A stretch of 64,000 nt of DNA from Gyrodactylus bullatarudis (Eukaryota > Platyhelminthes > Monogenea > Gyrodactylidea > Gyrodactylidae). The notes beneath the pieces are model-generated. The model ran no database searches, was not told the origin of the DNA, and was given only the letters and a program-made list of their open reading frames with translations. The translations under genes and the position numbers were made by a program. How positions within the stretch are numbered: the stretch's first letter is position 1; each line of letters starts with the position of its first letter. The stretch is taken from NCBI GenBank assembly GCA_012064415.1, contig SSNU01000209.1:62001-126000 (forward strand), in the 5' to 3' direction. This document shows, piece after piece, positions 23,834 to 36,200 of the stretch.

Positions 23834-25995
23834 ATGAAATCGATAAAAATTAAAGTCTGGCCACGTACTGAGCCCTTCATTTATGGTATAATACACAACT
23901 TTCCAATAAATACCATATCTTTCCATGTATGCTAATCATGAATTTATCTATACTAAAGAATTTATTCAAAATTGTAACATTATCCAAGAAAAATCTTTCA
24001 TGTTATCCCCTTATATCATTCTATGAATGGAATTCTATAGCGAATAGTGTTTTAGGAATCAATTTCGATCATGCTCGTTTGTAAGTTATTTATTTATTTT
24101 CATTATAGATATTTTCATTCCTTCATCGTTCTAAAAAATCCATTGGACAAAGATTTTGATAAAATATTTTATGAAAGTTACATTGGAAACAGTATGTTTC
24201 ATTTTCTTATTCTAGATGAAAAACTGAACAAGACCAAAATTAATCTCCATGAATTTATTACGTATCTATCCATTCAAACAATCAATAAAAATATTCCTCC
24301 AACAAATGGCGAAGGTTCACTAAAAGAAATATTTGATCATAAAAATCCTGTTCGATCATCCAAAAATCTTAATGAGAATGATCATTTATCTTTCATATCC
24401 GAAAACTTACAAAATATTCTAATTTTGTTGATTATTTCTAAAAATGAAGAGAAAGGTGATTCACTCCTAGTGAGGAATGTAGGATCTTGTCTTGACCTGA
24501 TTCTTGAAGGAAATCGAGAAAATTCAAATAACATTATTAAATTTTCCACTCTACTCAATGAGTTTTGTGAAATCAATGGATTCAATGTAAGTTTTTAATA
24601 ACTTGATATTTTTTCAGCCTCCCTATTCTTCAAAAAATGTTTATGAATGGTTGAAATCATTTTTAGTTGTTACACCTTATTCTCTTGAGGCTTGCATCAA
24701 TTTCGGAACTAGACTAACATGGCCAATGTCTTATGAATCGGTGAATTCTATAAATGGCTATTTTATTGCACCAACAATACCTACTGATAAAAAATCCCGG
24801 AAAGATTCTTCAAGAGTCAGATCAAAAATCAGCACAAATGTTCTTCTGCTTCCTGAAATTCAAGAAAATCTTGGTAATAAAATTTTATTTATTACACGCG
24901 TCCACAGTCAGGTTATCGCTAGGGTAAATTTTGCATTTTTTCCAATCAAATTTAGAAAAGTCATCACTTAGATAAATCTACTCTTCGTATACATCGAGCA
25001 CAAGATTCACAATTCTACCTTTTAAATGCTATGCGTAATATCACAATTGATAGATGTAATAAGTAAATTTATTGATTTGATTAATGCTTCTAGATGCATA
25101 TTTGTTCTTGGTCCAGCTCAAGGAACTATCCAAATAATTTCCTGTGATGATTGTCTATTTATTTGTGCATCTCGACGAATTGTCATAAATTCTTCATCCC
25201 GATGTGTCTTTCACTTGTTAACAATATCGCCTCCAATAATTCAACTATTCAATTCTGATTTGAAAAAAAGGAAACTTGATTATGAGATAGGAAATAATAC
25301 AAGTCTATATCTAGAAGACAATGGTTTTAAAAATAGCAGCCTTGTCCTTGCCCCGTTCAATGTAAATTATGCTAATTTGAGAGAATATCTTGAAAGTCTC
25401 AAGATTGATCCTTTGTTGAATTTGTGGAACAGTCCTTATTTACTTTCTAACGAAATAATGGACCAGGATTCGGTATTTCCTTGGAAAATTATGGAGCCTG
25501 ATGAATTTAGTTTTTTCAATATTCCTGTTATAGAAGCTGAGAGTCAACAAATATCAAAATATTTGGCTTCAATCAATCAAAACTCAGTGTAAATATATTC
25601 AGTTTTATTCCAATTTAATTTAGAATAGTGGATAATATGCTGACGAATTTACCTTCATTCCTAGAAAAAATCTCTTTATCAGAATTCAAGCAGTCTTTGA
25701 CAGTGCAAATATCTAATCTAGAAAAATTCGAACTCACTGTGCCATTACCTGCCAAATATGTGGAATCGATTTACAAGAGACTTCTGAGGCTAAAAAAAAT
25801 CAAGGAAATCCTTTTGGCAAGTCAAAATTTTTGAAGAACTTTTTATTATAGGAAGCTAACTTGAATGAAGAGGAAAAAAATACCTTTAATCAAGCCATGT
25901 TTGATTCTTTTCGAAATTATCTTTATGAGAACGGACTCAATTTTCAGATAGAGCAACTTGGACCTTTTATGGAATCAATGAAAAGAATTTATTGA
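23834..25995 (+). CDS. TBCCD1: TBCC domain-containing protein 1
   Basis: Eight exons join in frame (645 aa): 23834-23926, 23959-24080, 24109-24586, 24618-24923, 24956-25062, 25094-25588, 25624-25816, 25852-25995. The start (VWPRTEPFIYGII) matches the LWVKAEPFIVGAL start of human TBCCD1. The middle has YEWLKSFLVVTPY. The TBCC beta-helix follows: STLRIHRAQDSQFYLLNAM, NITIDRCNKCIFVLGP, IISCDDCLFICASRRIVI, then LAPFNVNYANLREYL and FPWKIMEPDEFSFFNIPV. TBCCD1 is related to tubulin cofactor C and RP2 and acts in centrosome and basal-body positioning. This fits a ciliated animal and the neighbouring axonemal dynein. All introns are 28-35 nt; the seventh (25817-25851) has a GC donor. Confidence 0.92.
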
Positions 25996-26006
25996 AATAC
26001 ATCACT

Positions 26007-26706
26007 TCAGTATCCAACTCTACCAGATTTTTCATTTGTTTTTGGATCAGCAGTTTTATTTTGGATTGATACAACAGCTGAATTTATCATGTTTTGGATT
26101 TTTCTGAGTTCAATTATTGAAAAGAGTCTATAGCCAAAAATAGATTTGGAAATTTCTGGATCTTCAATCAAAATTCCTAGATCAACTTTATTAAGATCAA
26201 TTTTTTCTTGTTTATCACTTTGAAATGCACCAGAGCATATTCTCTCTGCTAGAATACATGCTGACTCAAACATGACAGAACTTTTATCATAAAAGGGAAT
26301 ATGTAGAAGCTCTGACAACTTTTTTGTTCCCAGTTGAAAATCAGGAGAGTCGACTAAAGATTAAAGATATTATGAAAAAGGTACTTTCGAACTTGATAGA
26401 TTCTTCATCTTCCAATGTTAATGAAAACCCAAGAATCCAGTCAATCATACAAATCTTATTTTCTGTATTAAAAGGGCATCCAAGTTTTTTTAACATCTAA
26501 TATGTTAAAAATTACCTTACTCTATTTAAATACTGTGGAAATGCATCACTCGATGGATTTCTAATTCTCTCTTCAATAGGAAAACACCGAATAACTCGAT
26601 CCTCAAGCCAAATTATTATATTAAAAAAATGTAAATAAGTGGAATCATCAGTCAGTGCCTCTCCAAGGTAGCCAAGTGCAACAAGTTTTCTATTAATTGA
26701 ATCCAT
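26007..26706 (-). CDS. RTRAF: RTRAF (hCLE / C14orf166) homologue
   Basis: Exons 26521-26706, 26385-26496 and 26007-26353 (24- and 31-nt introns) give 214 aa. Human RTRAF is a partner of the tRNA ligase complex and of RNA polymerase II, and shuttles in RNA transport granules. Matching blocks are RKLVALGYLGEALTDDSTY, IIWLEDRVIRCFPIEER, LGCPFNTENKICMIDWILG (human NCPFKIQDRQEAIDWLLG), SPDFQLGTKKLSELLHIP and INSAVVSIQNKTADPKT near the end. The 24-nt intron (26497-26520) was needed to recover the GCPF block. Its stop is 11 bp from the TBCCD1 stop, and its start is 60 bp from the next gene's start. Confidence 0.92.
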
Positions 26707-26766
26707 TCATAAAATTAATATGTTCAAAGTTTGAAATATCTTGTGAATTAGTCGAATTTTCTTATA
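26707..26766. promoter_or_regulatory. Bidirectional promoter region, RTRAF / 143-aa protein
   Basis: 60 bp between divergent start codons. No core element was identified. Confidence 0.45.
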
Positions 26767-27198
26767 ATGAAACAGAAACTTAAAAAAAAGAGGTTCACAG
26801 AACTTGACGGAAATTGTATCCAGGATTCAAACGTCTCACATATTCTAGATTTTGATGAAAGAATTATTGGGATTAATAAAATTCTGCGTCTAGTTTCTAC
26901 TAATCATAAAAATATCGGTGAATATCTGCTTTTAGTGAAAGATGAGTTGAAGTCATCACCTATAGTTAAGCACTTGTGCAGAATTCTTCACAAAGATAAA
27001 GGAGAAATTTCAGTTTTGAAAAGCGAGCATGTGGAGACTATTCATAAAAGAAATCTTAAATCTAAATCATGCATGCTTTTATATAACAAAGTAAAATTTG
27101 ATTCCAGAGTTGAAAGGGATAAACCTCATTCATTTACTCGTTATTCTTATTCTACTGACATTTTGGATTCTTGTAAAGTATTCAGAATTTATAAATAA
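26767..27198 (+). CDS. Unrecognised small basic protein, 143 aa
   Basis: A single uninterrupted frame from an ATG placed 60 bp from the divergent RTRAF start to a stop 48 bp from the DNAH2 stop. It begins MKQKLKKKRFTELDG, has an amphipathic helical middle (ERIIGINKILRLVSTNHK, IVKHLCRILHKDKG) and a basic, Ser/Tyr-rich end (HSFTRYSYSTDIL). No domain was recognised. It fills the slot between two real genes exactly, which is the main reason to accept it. Confidence 0.6.
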   Translation: MKQKLKKKRFTELDGNCIQDSNVSHILDFDERIIGINKILRLVSTNHKNIGEYLLLVKDELKSSPIVKHLCRILHKDKGEISVLKSEHVETIHKRNLKSKSCMLLYNKVKFDSRVERDKPHSFTRYSYSTDILDSCKVFRIYK

Positions 27199-27246
27199 AT
27201 ACGGTTCTTTATTATAAACAACAATCAAAATTTCTTTAAAAAACTC

Positions 27247-30200
27247 CTATTCTCTATCAGAGTTGAATAAAATCATCGTTCCTCTCTTGATCCAATAATT
27301 ATGGTGATAGCTACCGCTGTCGAGATCGATTTCAAATAAAGCTGAATCGGAGTTTTTATTTCGTTTGAGCGAATAATAACAGGGGCAGCAAAACTTATCT
27401 AAAAATAAAAATAACTATTTGAAATTACATACATGATTATTTTTAGAAATATTCCTGCAAATTTATAAAAAAATGAACCACATACAAGTAACCGAATAAA
27501 CCCTTTCATTATTCATGCTTGGAACACTCATATAACACGCATATAAACCCAAATTTTTTCCCAGAAATCATTGTACATAATATCATACTGAATAATTTAT
27601 ACAAGCTCTGTATTTTTCACGACTCAACGATTAATTTGTTCATTTTGTGAAACTAAAAACTTCCGGCAAACTGAGCTACTGTTTCTGCTCCTCTATGGGC
27701 CTCAGCTACCCTCTATTTGAAATTCAGATTCTAGAATTTGAATCTAGTTTTCAAGTTATAAAAATTAATACTAATACTCATTGAGTACTCAAAGTCAGAA
27801 TTTATTTTGATTTGTATTTTCAATAAATCTCAAGAAAATTCAAGATTTTATGGCCCCATGATTCACAGGTTTGAGAATGGAAAAATACCACATCCTAAGT
27901 CAAATTATCGTTTTGTTGAAAATAAATAAATTACTATTTCTCATTTTCTTTTTCACCGGAACAAATATAACTATCGGCAAAATTGTTGTGAGATCCATAA
28001 CATTTTGCTCAACAAGGCAAGAGTTGATCGAGTCCCAACTTGCTCCTTCAAGGATTAAATTATTTACATATATCCCATCAGCATTATTGCCTTGATGATC
28101 TAATTTATATTGGTTGGTTACAATAAATTCCCAAGACATATTTTCTATCGAAACTTCAAGCTTTTTTGCTGTTATCTGTAATATAACTACGAGGAAAGTC
28201 AATGGACGGGAAAATGCTCCTAGCCATAGAGGTTTTGGCATCTTCAAATCATTACTCCATGTTCTAAAAATTTCTACTCTTGAATTCAAGTCTTTTATCC
28301 ATGAGCTTAGTGGCTTGGTTAATTCATAAATCTATGATGAATGAAAGATAATTTTAGAATGGAATTTATTCGAAAGATTTTAATTAAAATATGAGATAAC
28401 AAAATATTGAAAAAAATCTTACTTGATTCCAAGATTCCGGCACATTATTCATCATAAGAAAGCTAAGTGTTTTCGAATGTTCCTCACTATAACTTATTGT
28501 TCCATCAAAAAAATTTTTCAGTTCGATAATACTCAAGCCTATGAAATTGATGAGGAAATTATAGCTTTTGATTTCATTCAAAATAACTTTGGTTAGTGGA
28601 GACTTTTCCAACTTGAAATTTCTTTCCATTGACTGGGGATTAATTTTTTCTGGAATTTTTTCAATGATTGAACTTATTAGATCAACCTTTTCATTATAAT
28701 CAAATGACTCTAGCTCTATTGAATCGTGCCGTATACTTTTAATGAACTCGAGAAGTTGTTCAGTATTTGCTGCATGACAAATAATGTCTCCATTGAGATG
28801 TTGTCCGAATAAGTCTGGCGGATCGATAGAAGGTAGCTTCGATATGAAATCTTTGTAAGAATTCAAGCTTCCTATTCGAGGAACATAGTAGTTTGGGGAA
28901 TTCGATAATTTATAAAACGGTTTTTGGACAACATCCTCATTCATAAAATCATCAATATAGGCTTTGATTACTTTTTTATCATTCGTATCAATTATATGCC
29001 CACCATAATTTATTTCTGATATCATAAATCTAGATTATATAGATAGAAAGATTGATCAAAATTATGACATACCTTAGAGATTCCCAAGGTGTCTTTTCAT
29101 ATGCCTCAAGATACGTTCGTAACATGGAGTCAGATATCTTAAAGTCTCCATCATTGAAATCATATGAGCAGTTCCAGCCAAGTTGCTTGAACTTCTTCCT
29201 TTCAATTAGTACTGAATGGAAAAAGCATAAGGAAAAATAAAGTTTTTTGTATTTTTCTGGCTTCGATGAGCTATTGAAAATATCTTCATTTGTTTGCTCA
29301 TATAGGCGTGACAAATTTGCTTTTATACCAGTTGGAGGCTCCGTAATTATTTTAATACTCTTTTGCAATAGAGTCAAAGGGAAGTCGTTACAATTCTCTG
29401 ATGATAACCAGAGTCTAAAGTCCTTGTTAGGTTTGGAAATTGTGAGATTTTCCACAATTCTCTCCAATTCTCTAATCCAGGTTGTCAAAAGGTGAATATT
29501 CGCCAAATAAACCCAATTGCCATTTTTAATACCTAATTCAATTATACTCTTAGCTTTAGTGTTTTGACCTTCGCCAAGGGAAAGTATTTCTAATCTTTTT
29601 CTCATTCCAATAGTCTCAGAAAATTGCTGGATAAAATTCAATGGGTTGACTCCAGAACTGAGAATGAAAACGATAGGAGTTAGATTGGTGCTCTCCTCAA
29701 AAATTTGACGGACATTTAGCAATGGAAACTCAGCGTATTTTTCTCCAAGGTTTTTTGCGATGAAATTAGAGCATGCAATGGGTAAACGGTCTGGTCGGAA
29801 GCACTTGATAACAAGCAGTTTCTGAAAATCAGTTAGTTGGCATTCTTTTTCGAATGGCAGCAAGAAGCTTTCAGGTTCAGATGATGAAAGCCAAATGATC
29901 CAATCACCCTCATAGTCACTAATTTTAGGAATAATAGACTTGAAAACAAATACATTTTTCAATTCATTCAACTCTTTCCAACATTCTTCAGATAACCATT
30001 CCAAATATAAATTAGAAGGATACTCTCGTTTATTTAGATCTTTCCGTTGACTTAGAAAATATTTAAGCTCTTCGTGTTCAAGTTTATTTTCAAATTCAAG
30101 AATTCTCAGGCAAATTTCAAATGAAAAATAAAATCTATGCTTTTCATACAAACTTTTTCCGATTCTAAGATAAACTGAATAAGTAAGGCACTCATTTATA

Positions 30201-33200
30201 TGTGAAATTCTGTCATCAATTTTACTGCTTCTCAGACTTTTTTCAATACTCTCATTGTAAAGCTTGAGGAATCCAATCAAAGAAAACTGATAAATCGGAT
30301 TGATTGAATATAAATTGGCAATAATAAAATATAAAATAGCTCCTCTAGAAGCAGATCTTCTATAAACCTCACGAGCTTCATCTATTTCCTTTTCAGTTTT
30401 TTCAGCCGTTTCCAAGAAATTTTTAATCTCCTTCAGAAGATTCAATGAATAAAGGTTTTTTAAACAAAGCTTTAAGAAATATAACTCACAGAAGATGTTA
30501 TCTTGGCAGCTTCAAGTGTTCCAACAAGAGTTTCGTCTGTAAGTAGACGATCTTGAGCATCGAAGAGAATTTGAAGAATTTGATCTTCTAATTCAACTAA
30601 TTTTTGTTTTCCCTTAGCAATTCCAGAAACTAATGAATCTTTGGTACTTTCCAGCTTAGGTCTTTCTTTTTTCACAACAATGGCTAACAGTTGAGCTTCT
30701 AAACCAGCTTGCTTCAGGGAAAAATTGACAACAAGCACTCTTGAAAACACTTCTGGGGTATAAAATGGATTAGATATCCTGGTGCACATATAAAGCCTCT
30801 GAGAAGATGTGGATTTATCAATATTTGGAAATATGTCAAGTATAAATGTTAAAAAAAACGAAGAAATTTGACTAGAGATATTTTTTATCAAAATTGATTT
30901 GCCCTCTCCAGATGCTGTGAGAATTTTTTCATAAAGATTATTCTCATGATAGTTGACGACAAGGAGGTTTTCGTTTTCCAACTTGGAAATCCATTTTTCT
31001 GCTTGAACTTGAGGGTCAATGATAAGAGGCCAACGATTTGTTCGAGTAACAAGAGTAGCATTTTCTATAGAGGATTCATCATTCGGTAATCCATTCATTG
31101 TCCATTTTTTGATAGACGGGGCATCATCTTCCATGTCAATAAACGAAAACTCATTTGTTCCAACAGAAGCATCATTAAGTATTTCCTTCCAATCTTGAAT
31201 CATCATTTCTCGATAAGAAGAAACAAAAGGTCCTGCATAAATTTGATATGCAGAATGTAAAAGAGCGTCTCCAGATAAAAGTGTTAATTTATTTTCAAGT
31301 GTTCTTACTACTTCTTGCCATCGAGTTTTTTCTGAACTAAGTCCATTTATCAGCTTTTCGGCTCTCTCCAACATTTTTCTTGTTTTGTCACCCTTTTCTT
31401 GTAATTCATCAAGTTGAGTAAGCTGAAATATTAATAGAATAATTTTTTCTAAAAATCGTCGAAATTACACATCACTCTCTGATTAAATTTCGCCTGTTAC
31501 CTTATTTATGATTTAATACAGTAATTCAATAAGCATCATAAACCCCCTTGCAAAGGCCTGAAGATAAGCAAAAATATCAAATTTGGAAGTATGGAAAAGT
31601 TATAGCGAGCAAGATGATTGAATTTTGAGAGTAATTCTAATTTACCTTTTCGAAGTATTGTTTTTCTAACTCTTTTATCTCCATGTTCAATTGATCTTGG
31701 TAGGCTTGAGCAACTCTAATTTGCTCCCTCTTTTCTTCCAGCAGGCTATTTGCTTGTAGATATCTTTGTCTCTTTGGTTCGACAAAGCGATAAACTTTAC
31801 CATAAACTTCCATAGCTCTCACCCATAGACACAAAGATTTTGCTGCAAGCGAAATCTTTCCAACATAGTTTGGATGAAAATTTTCTTGTTCGCAAATTGC
31901 AGATATTTTTTTCAAAGTTTTATCACTGATATTATTTCGATCAAAGTTAATTAATTGGTTAATAAATTCAGGATCACTGAGATGCTTTTTAGCTTCGGCC
32001 CACGAGGGTTCTGATTGCCGAAGAATCATAACTGCATTCATAACTGTTTCAACCATAGCTGGAGGCTTTCCGTATGATTTGATTTCTGTAATATCTTTTT
32101 TATTTAGAGCTTCTAAAGCTGTGACAGCATTTTCTAGGATAGGAGTAACTTTATTCAATTCTTCTTGAGCAACTTCCATCATTTGCTGACATTTTAGTTC
32201 ATCAAACTTGATTTTTTCTTTTTCTTTGAAGACAATCTAGACATGTAAAGTAACAAATTTATCAAACCTCAGCTTGAAGACGCGAATTTTCTTTTGATTC
32301 CTCTAGATTTTTCATATGAATAACGCAATCATTTTGAAACTGTAATAGCTCTTCACTTGAAATTCTCAAATCCTTTTGCATGACTGAAAGATATTTATGA
32401 TATAAGATAAATAATATAGATCAAAATTTTTAAGATGACCGTCAATGTGTACAGTGAGTTTCCACTTAGAGGGTAAAAACCGTCAGTGTACACATTTATC
32501 ATTAGTGTGTACACTGATGTTGTACATCAATGTGGAAACTAATCTATTTCTCACCTAGAACAAAATCTTTAAAATTAAATTTTGTTATTATCCTTGAATT
32601 AGCCATTCTTTTTCTTGAAATAAGTTAAAAATAGCCTAGCTAAAATGAAGACCACTTACTTGCAATGTTAACTCTGGTTTTCTCAATTATTTCCAAGCCA
32701 ATTCTGAGTTTATTCGAGTTTTTCTCCAATTTTTCTCTTTTCTTTTGATATATACTAACAAAAGTAAAGATTTTATAAGGTTATGAATTTTTCCACTCAA
32801 CTTGAACTAGTATTTATCTAATATGTATTACTAAGATTTATTGAAGATTATTTTATGGACCAAAGAATTATAACTCAGTATTTACAAAAGGAAAACCATA
32901 GGTATACCAGGTATACGTAGAAAGAAGTAATTTAATTAGAGACATGACACCTTATAAGCTCTAATTCAATGAAAGTACTCATATTCTTTTTGACAATAAC
33001 TCCAAAATATATCAGATAAATCGAAGTTGTATTTGAAAAGATGGGCAAATGAATAGAATAAAATCTACCTTTTATATTCGGTAATAAACGAAATGAAATT
33101 CCTTGAGGTCACAAAAGTTTTTCTGTGTTGATTTTCATACATAGATTTAGAAAATTTAATAGCTGACAAATGAATTTTACTCATCAAGATAGAGAATTTA

Positions 33201-36200
33201 TGCCGGTGTCTAACTGGATCTTCTTTTTCAGTGTAGTTCTCAAAATCAACTAGAAAATTTTCTGATATTTCTTGAAGAGCACTTTCTGGCCATTCATGGG
33301 CATATATGACACTGGTTGATGTTATAAAGGATGGAAAGAATTTGATAACTTTTCGAAGATAATCAAAATCTGGATTTATACAAAATATTATATGCAGGTT
33401 GTTTTGAATTCTATCACAAAAGATTTTGTTGATATTATCTAAGTCAAGATTCTCCAAATTTTCATTCTCGCTTCTGAATCTTTCAAGTTCATCAACACTG
33501 AAAATGTCTGGAATTTCAGATTCTTTTAAAAGCCACTCTATATCCTCGAAGAATTCATCTTTGATCATTTGTCGATCATTAAGAATGATAACAGATTTTT
33601 TATTCTCAATAATACAAGAATTTAGAGTGATTTTCAAATCTAAAGTAGAAAATAATACTTAGATACATACCCTTTCTAAATTCCGCTCCATCATAGGTAC
33701 TGGATATTTGATATTGGAATATTGTGTAATTGCATACACAACTCGCTAATTTAATCAGAGTATTTCTCCCACTTCCACTGATTCCGATAACTAAGGCATG
33801 ACCACGTTTTTTTGAAATTATGCGACTTATTTTGAGAACTAAAAATGAAAACTTAAAGCCTGAGAAAATATCTAAATATGACTCATATAAGTTTTTGAAA
33901 AGCTACAAATATCATCATTGTTTTCATGATATCTCTAAATGTAAAAGAAAAAAGCCAAATAAATGTACTCTACAACCACTTATAATGTTGATCATAAATT
34001 AAGTATCATTCGAATTCAATAAACGGAAATTTAATATACTTACCGAGTTCACATGCTCCTTTGAAGAGAATAAATTTTGGCTTCGAACTGGGGCCATCAG
34101 GCAGGTATTTTTTCAAAACTTCATTAAAGTGTTGCTCGATTCTTTTGAAATCTGTTATTTCCTCATAAAAGTTATTTTCACTCAAGATTCTAGTGAATAT
34201 TGGGATATTTCTCTGGTGACAAACGTTATGGAAACTAATCTCAAAATTAGTGGCTAGCTTATCTCCGATAATATCAAGAAGATTTTCCTTTTCTTCGTAT
34301 TTAACTAATTTATCTGCAAAAACACGATAATTCTCATGAATCCATAATCTCATAAATTGAATATCAGAAATGTATTCTTCTTTAAGTGATAGTATTCCAT
34401 AGAAAACGGCAAAAATATCCCTAAGACTGAAGAAGTAATGCAATCGCTCAGGAGTCGGCAAAAACAATGATTTACACTGACTATATATGCTGAAAGTTGA
34501 CTTCATTGCTAAATAACAGAGGTTTTGTACTGATTTTTCAGAATTTTCAAATTTCTTTGCCAATATTGATCCAAAAGTTTTTGCTAAAAATATTTCCTAA
34601 AAGAATGAAAAGATAATATTCTTAATATGAAACGAAAGACCATAAGCACTCTATTTGAATGATCGAGAGCGAAATGTTTGTTTTTCGCAATGATGAATGA
34701 AGATTAACTTACATCTCCAGAATCAAAATAAACTGTTACGAAACGGGTGAGAATTCTATTGAGAACTGATTCCGTTTGATTGGGATTCAATGTCATTGCT
34801 GAGATAAAATTGAAATCATGCATTCTAATCTTTTTGTTCTTCACGCAATCATAGACAAATCTATAATCAATTAGTTGTTTGATATATTCCAAAGGAGGTT
34901 GAGAGACAAATCTATCTTGAATAGGTGAACTTAGGTCATCAATGAAGATGAGTAAACTTTTCTCATCTTTTGGGAAATAGTCTGATTTCGATTGTTTAAG
35001 AAAATTCTTTCGAATATTTTTTTCAACATAATTCAATGTTGTGTAAGAGCTAAAACTCAACTTTAGAAATATTCTAGTTGGATCAATCTCCTCTCCGAAT
35101 TGTGAGTTAATGAGGGATGTTTTTCCCGCTCCACACGGCCCTGCGATAAGCACTGGATGACCTGAGTCAATAAGCTGTTTCATTGTATAGCCAAGTCGAA
35201 GATTTTCTGTTGTTTCAATTATCATGTTCTTATTTGAGCTGTAAAGGGGAAAATGCAAACATAATTTTAATATTCAAATCAATTCAATTTCTTACTTGAA
35301 ATCTGAATTATCAACTTTTGTGAGCCAATGAATCCATTGATGATTATCAAAATTATAGAAATATTCGTAAATTGAGTCTTTAATTGGAAATGAGCCCTCT
35401 ATTTCTCGGAAATAGTTGTCAATTTTATTCTTGCTTTCACTATCAACAATTGAACAAATTGAATTTATTACAGACCATAAAAATACATTTTCCACGTCCT
35501 TCCTTAGTTGATTAGGTGGAGCATCTATTGGCTGCTTCAAGGACATAAATGTATAGCTTGATTTAGTGAATGAATCGAATATTTTAATCAGTGACTGAAT
35601 CAATGAAATTTCATGAACTTTTACTACAAAAGAGCAATTTTCATAGATGAACTTGAATAGAGGATCGAGAAATTTTCGGCAGCATCGATTTAATTCTTCA
35701 CACAGGAATTCTCCTTGTCTTTCAAACCAGGATGTTAGAATAGGCGTGTAACCTAAATTTTTATATTCTGTATAAACAACACCACATCTGCTAACTGTTG
35801 CTGGTGAAGTATTAGCAAGACTATGAACTTCAAAGATTATTTTAATATTATCTGTGAGAAGTATTCTTTCCCCATTGACTAGGGTCAATACTTTATTATC
35901 GTCCATAACAGAATTCATTGATTCGATCCAGCATGAATCAATTGGCCCATCAAGGACAATTAACTTTTCATAGTTGCCTTCTTTTGAGCACTGTCTTATT
36001 AGAGAGGTTAGAACGCCATCAATCCATTCTCCAGTCGTTTGTTCATAATATCCAAAAAGTTCATTTAAAGTAATGGATTTGGGATTAAGAACGAACAATT
36101 CGCAATTCTTAGTATTTTCTTGGCTCATATTGATTATGCTATGTAGCATTTTCCAAATAGTACTTTTACCCGACATATTTTCGCCATAAATAAGGCAACT

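Noticed and set aside
27871..28329. Plus-strand frames over the DNAH2 3' region
   Set aside because: They are antisense shadows of exon 27935-28331, which carries clear dynein C-terminal sequence.
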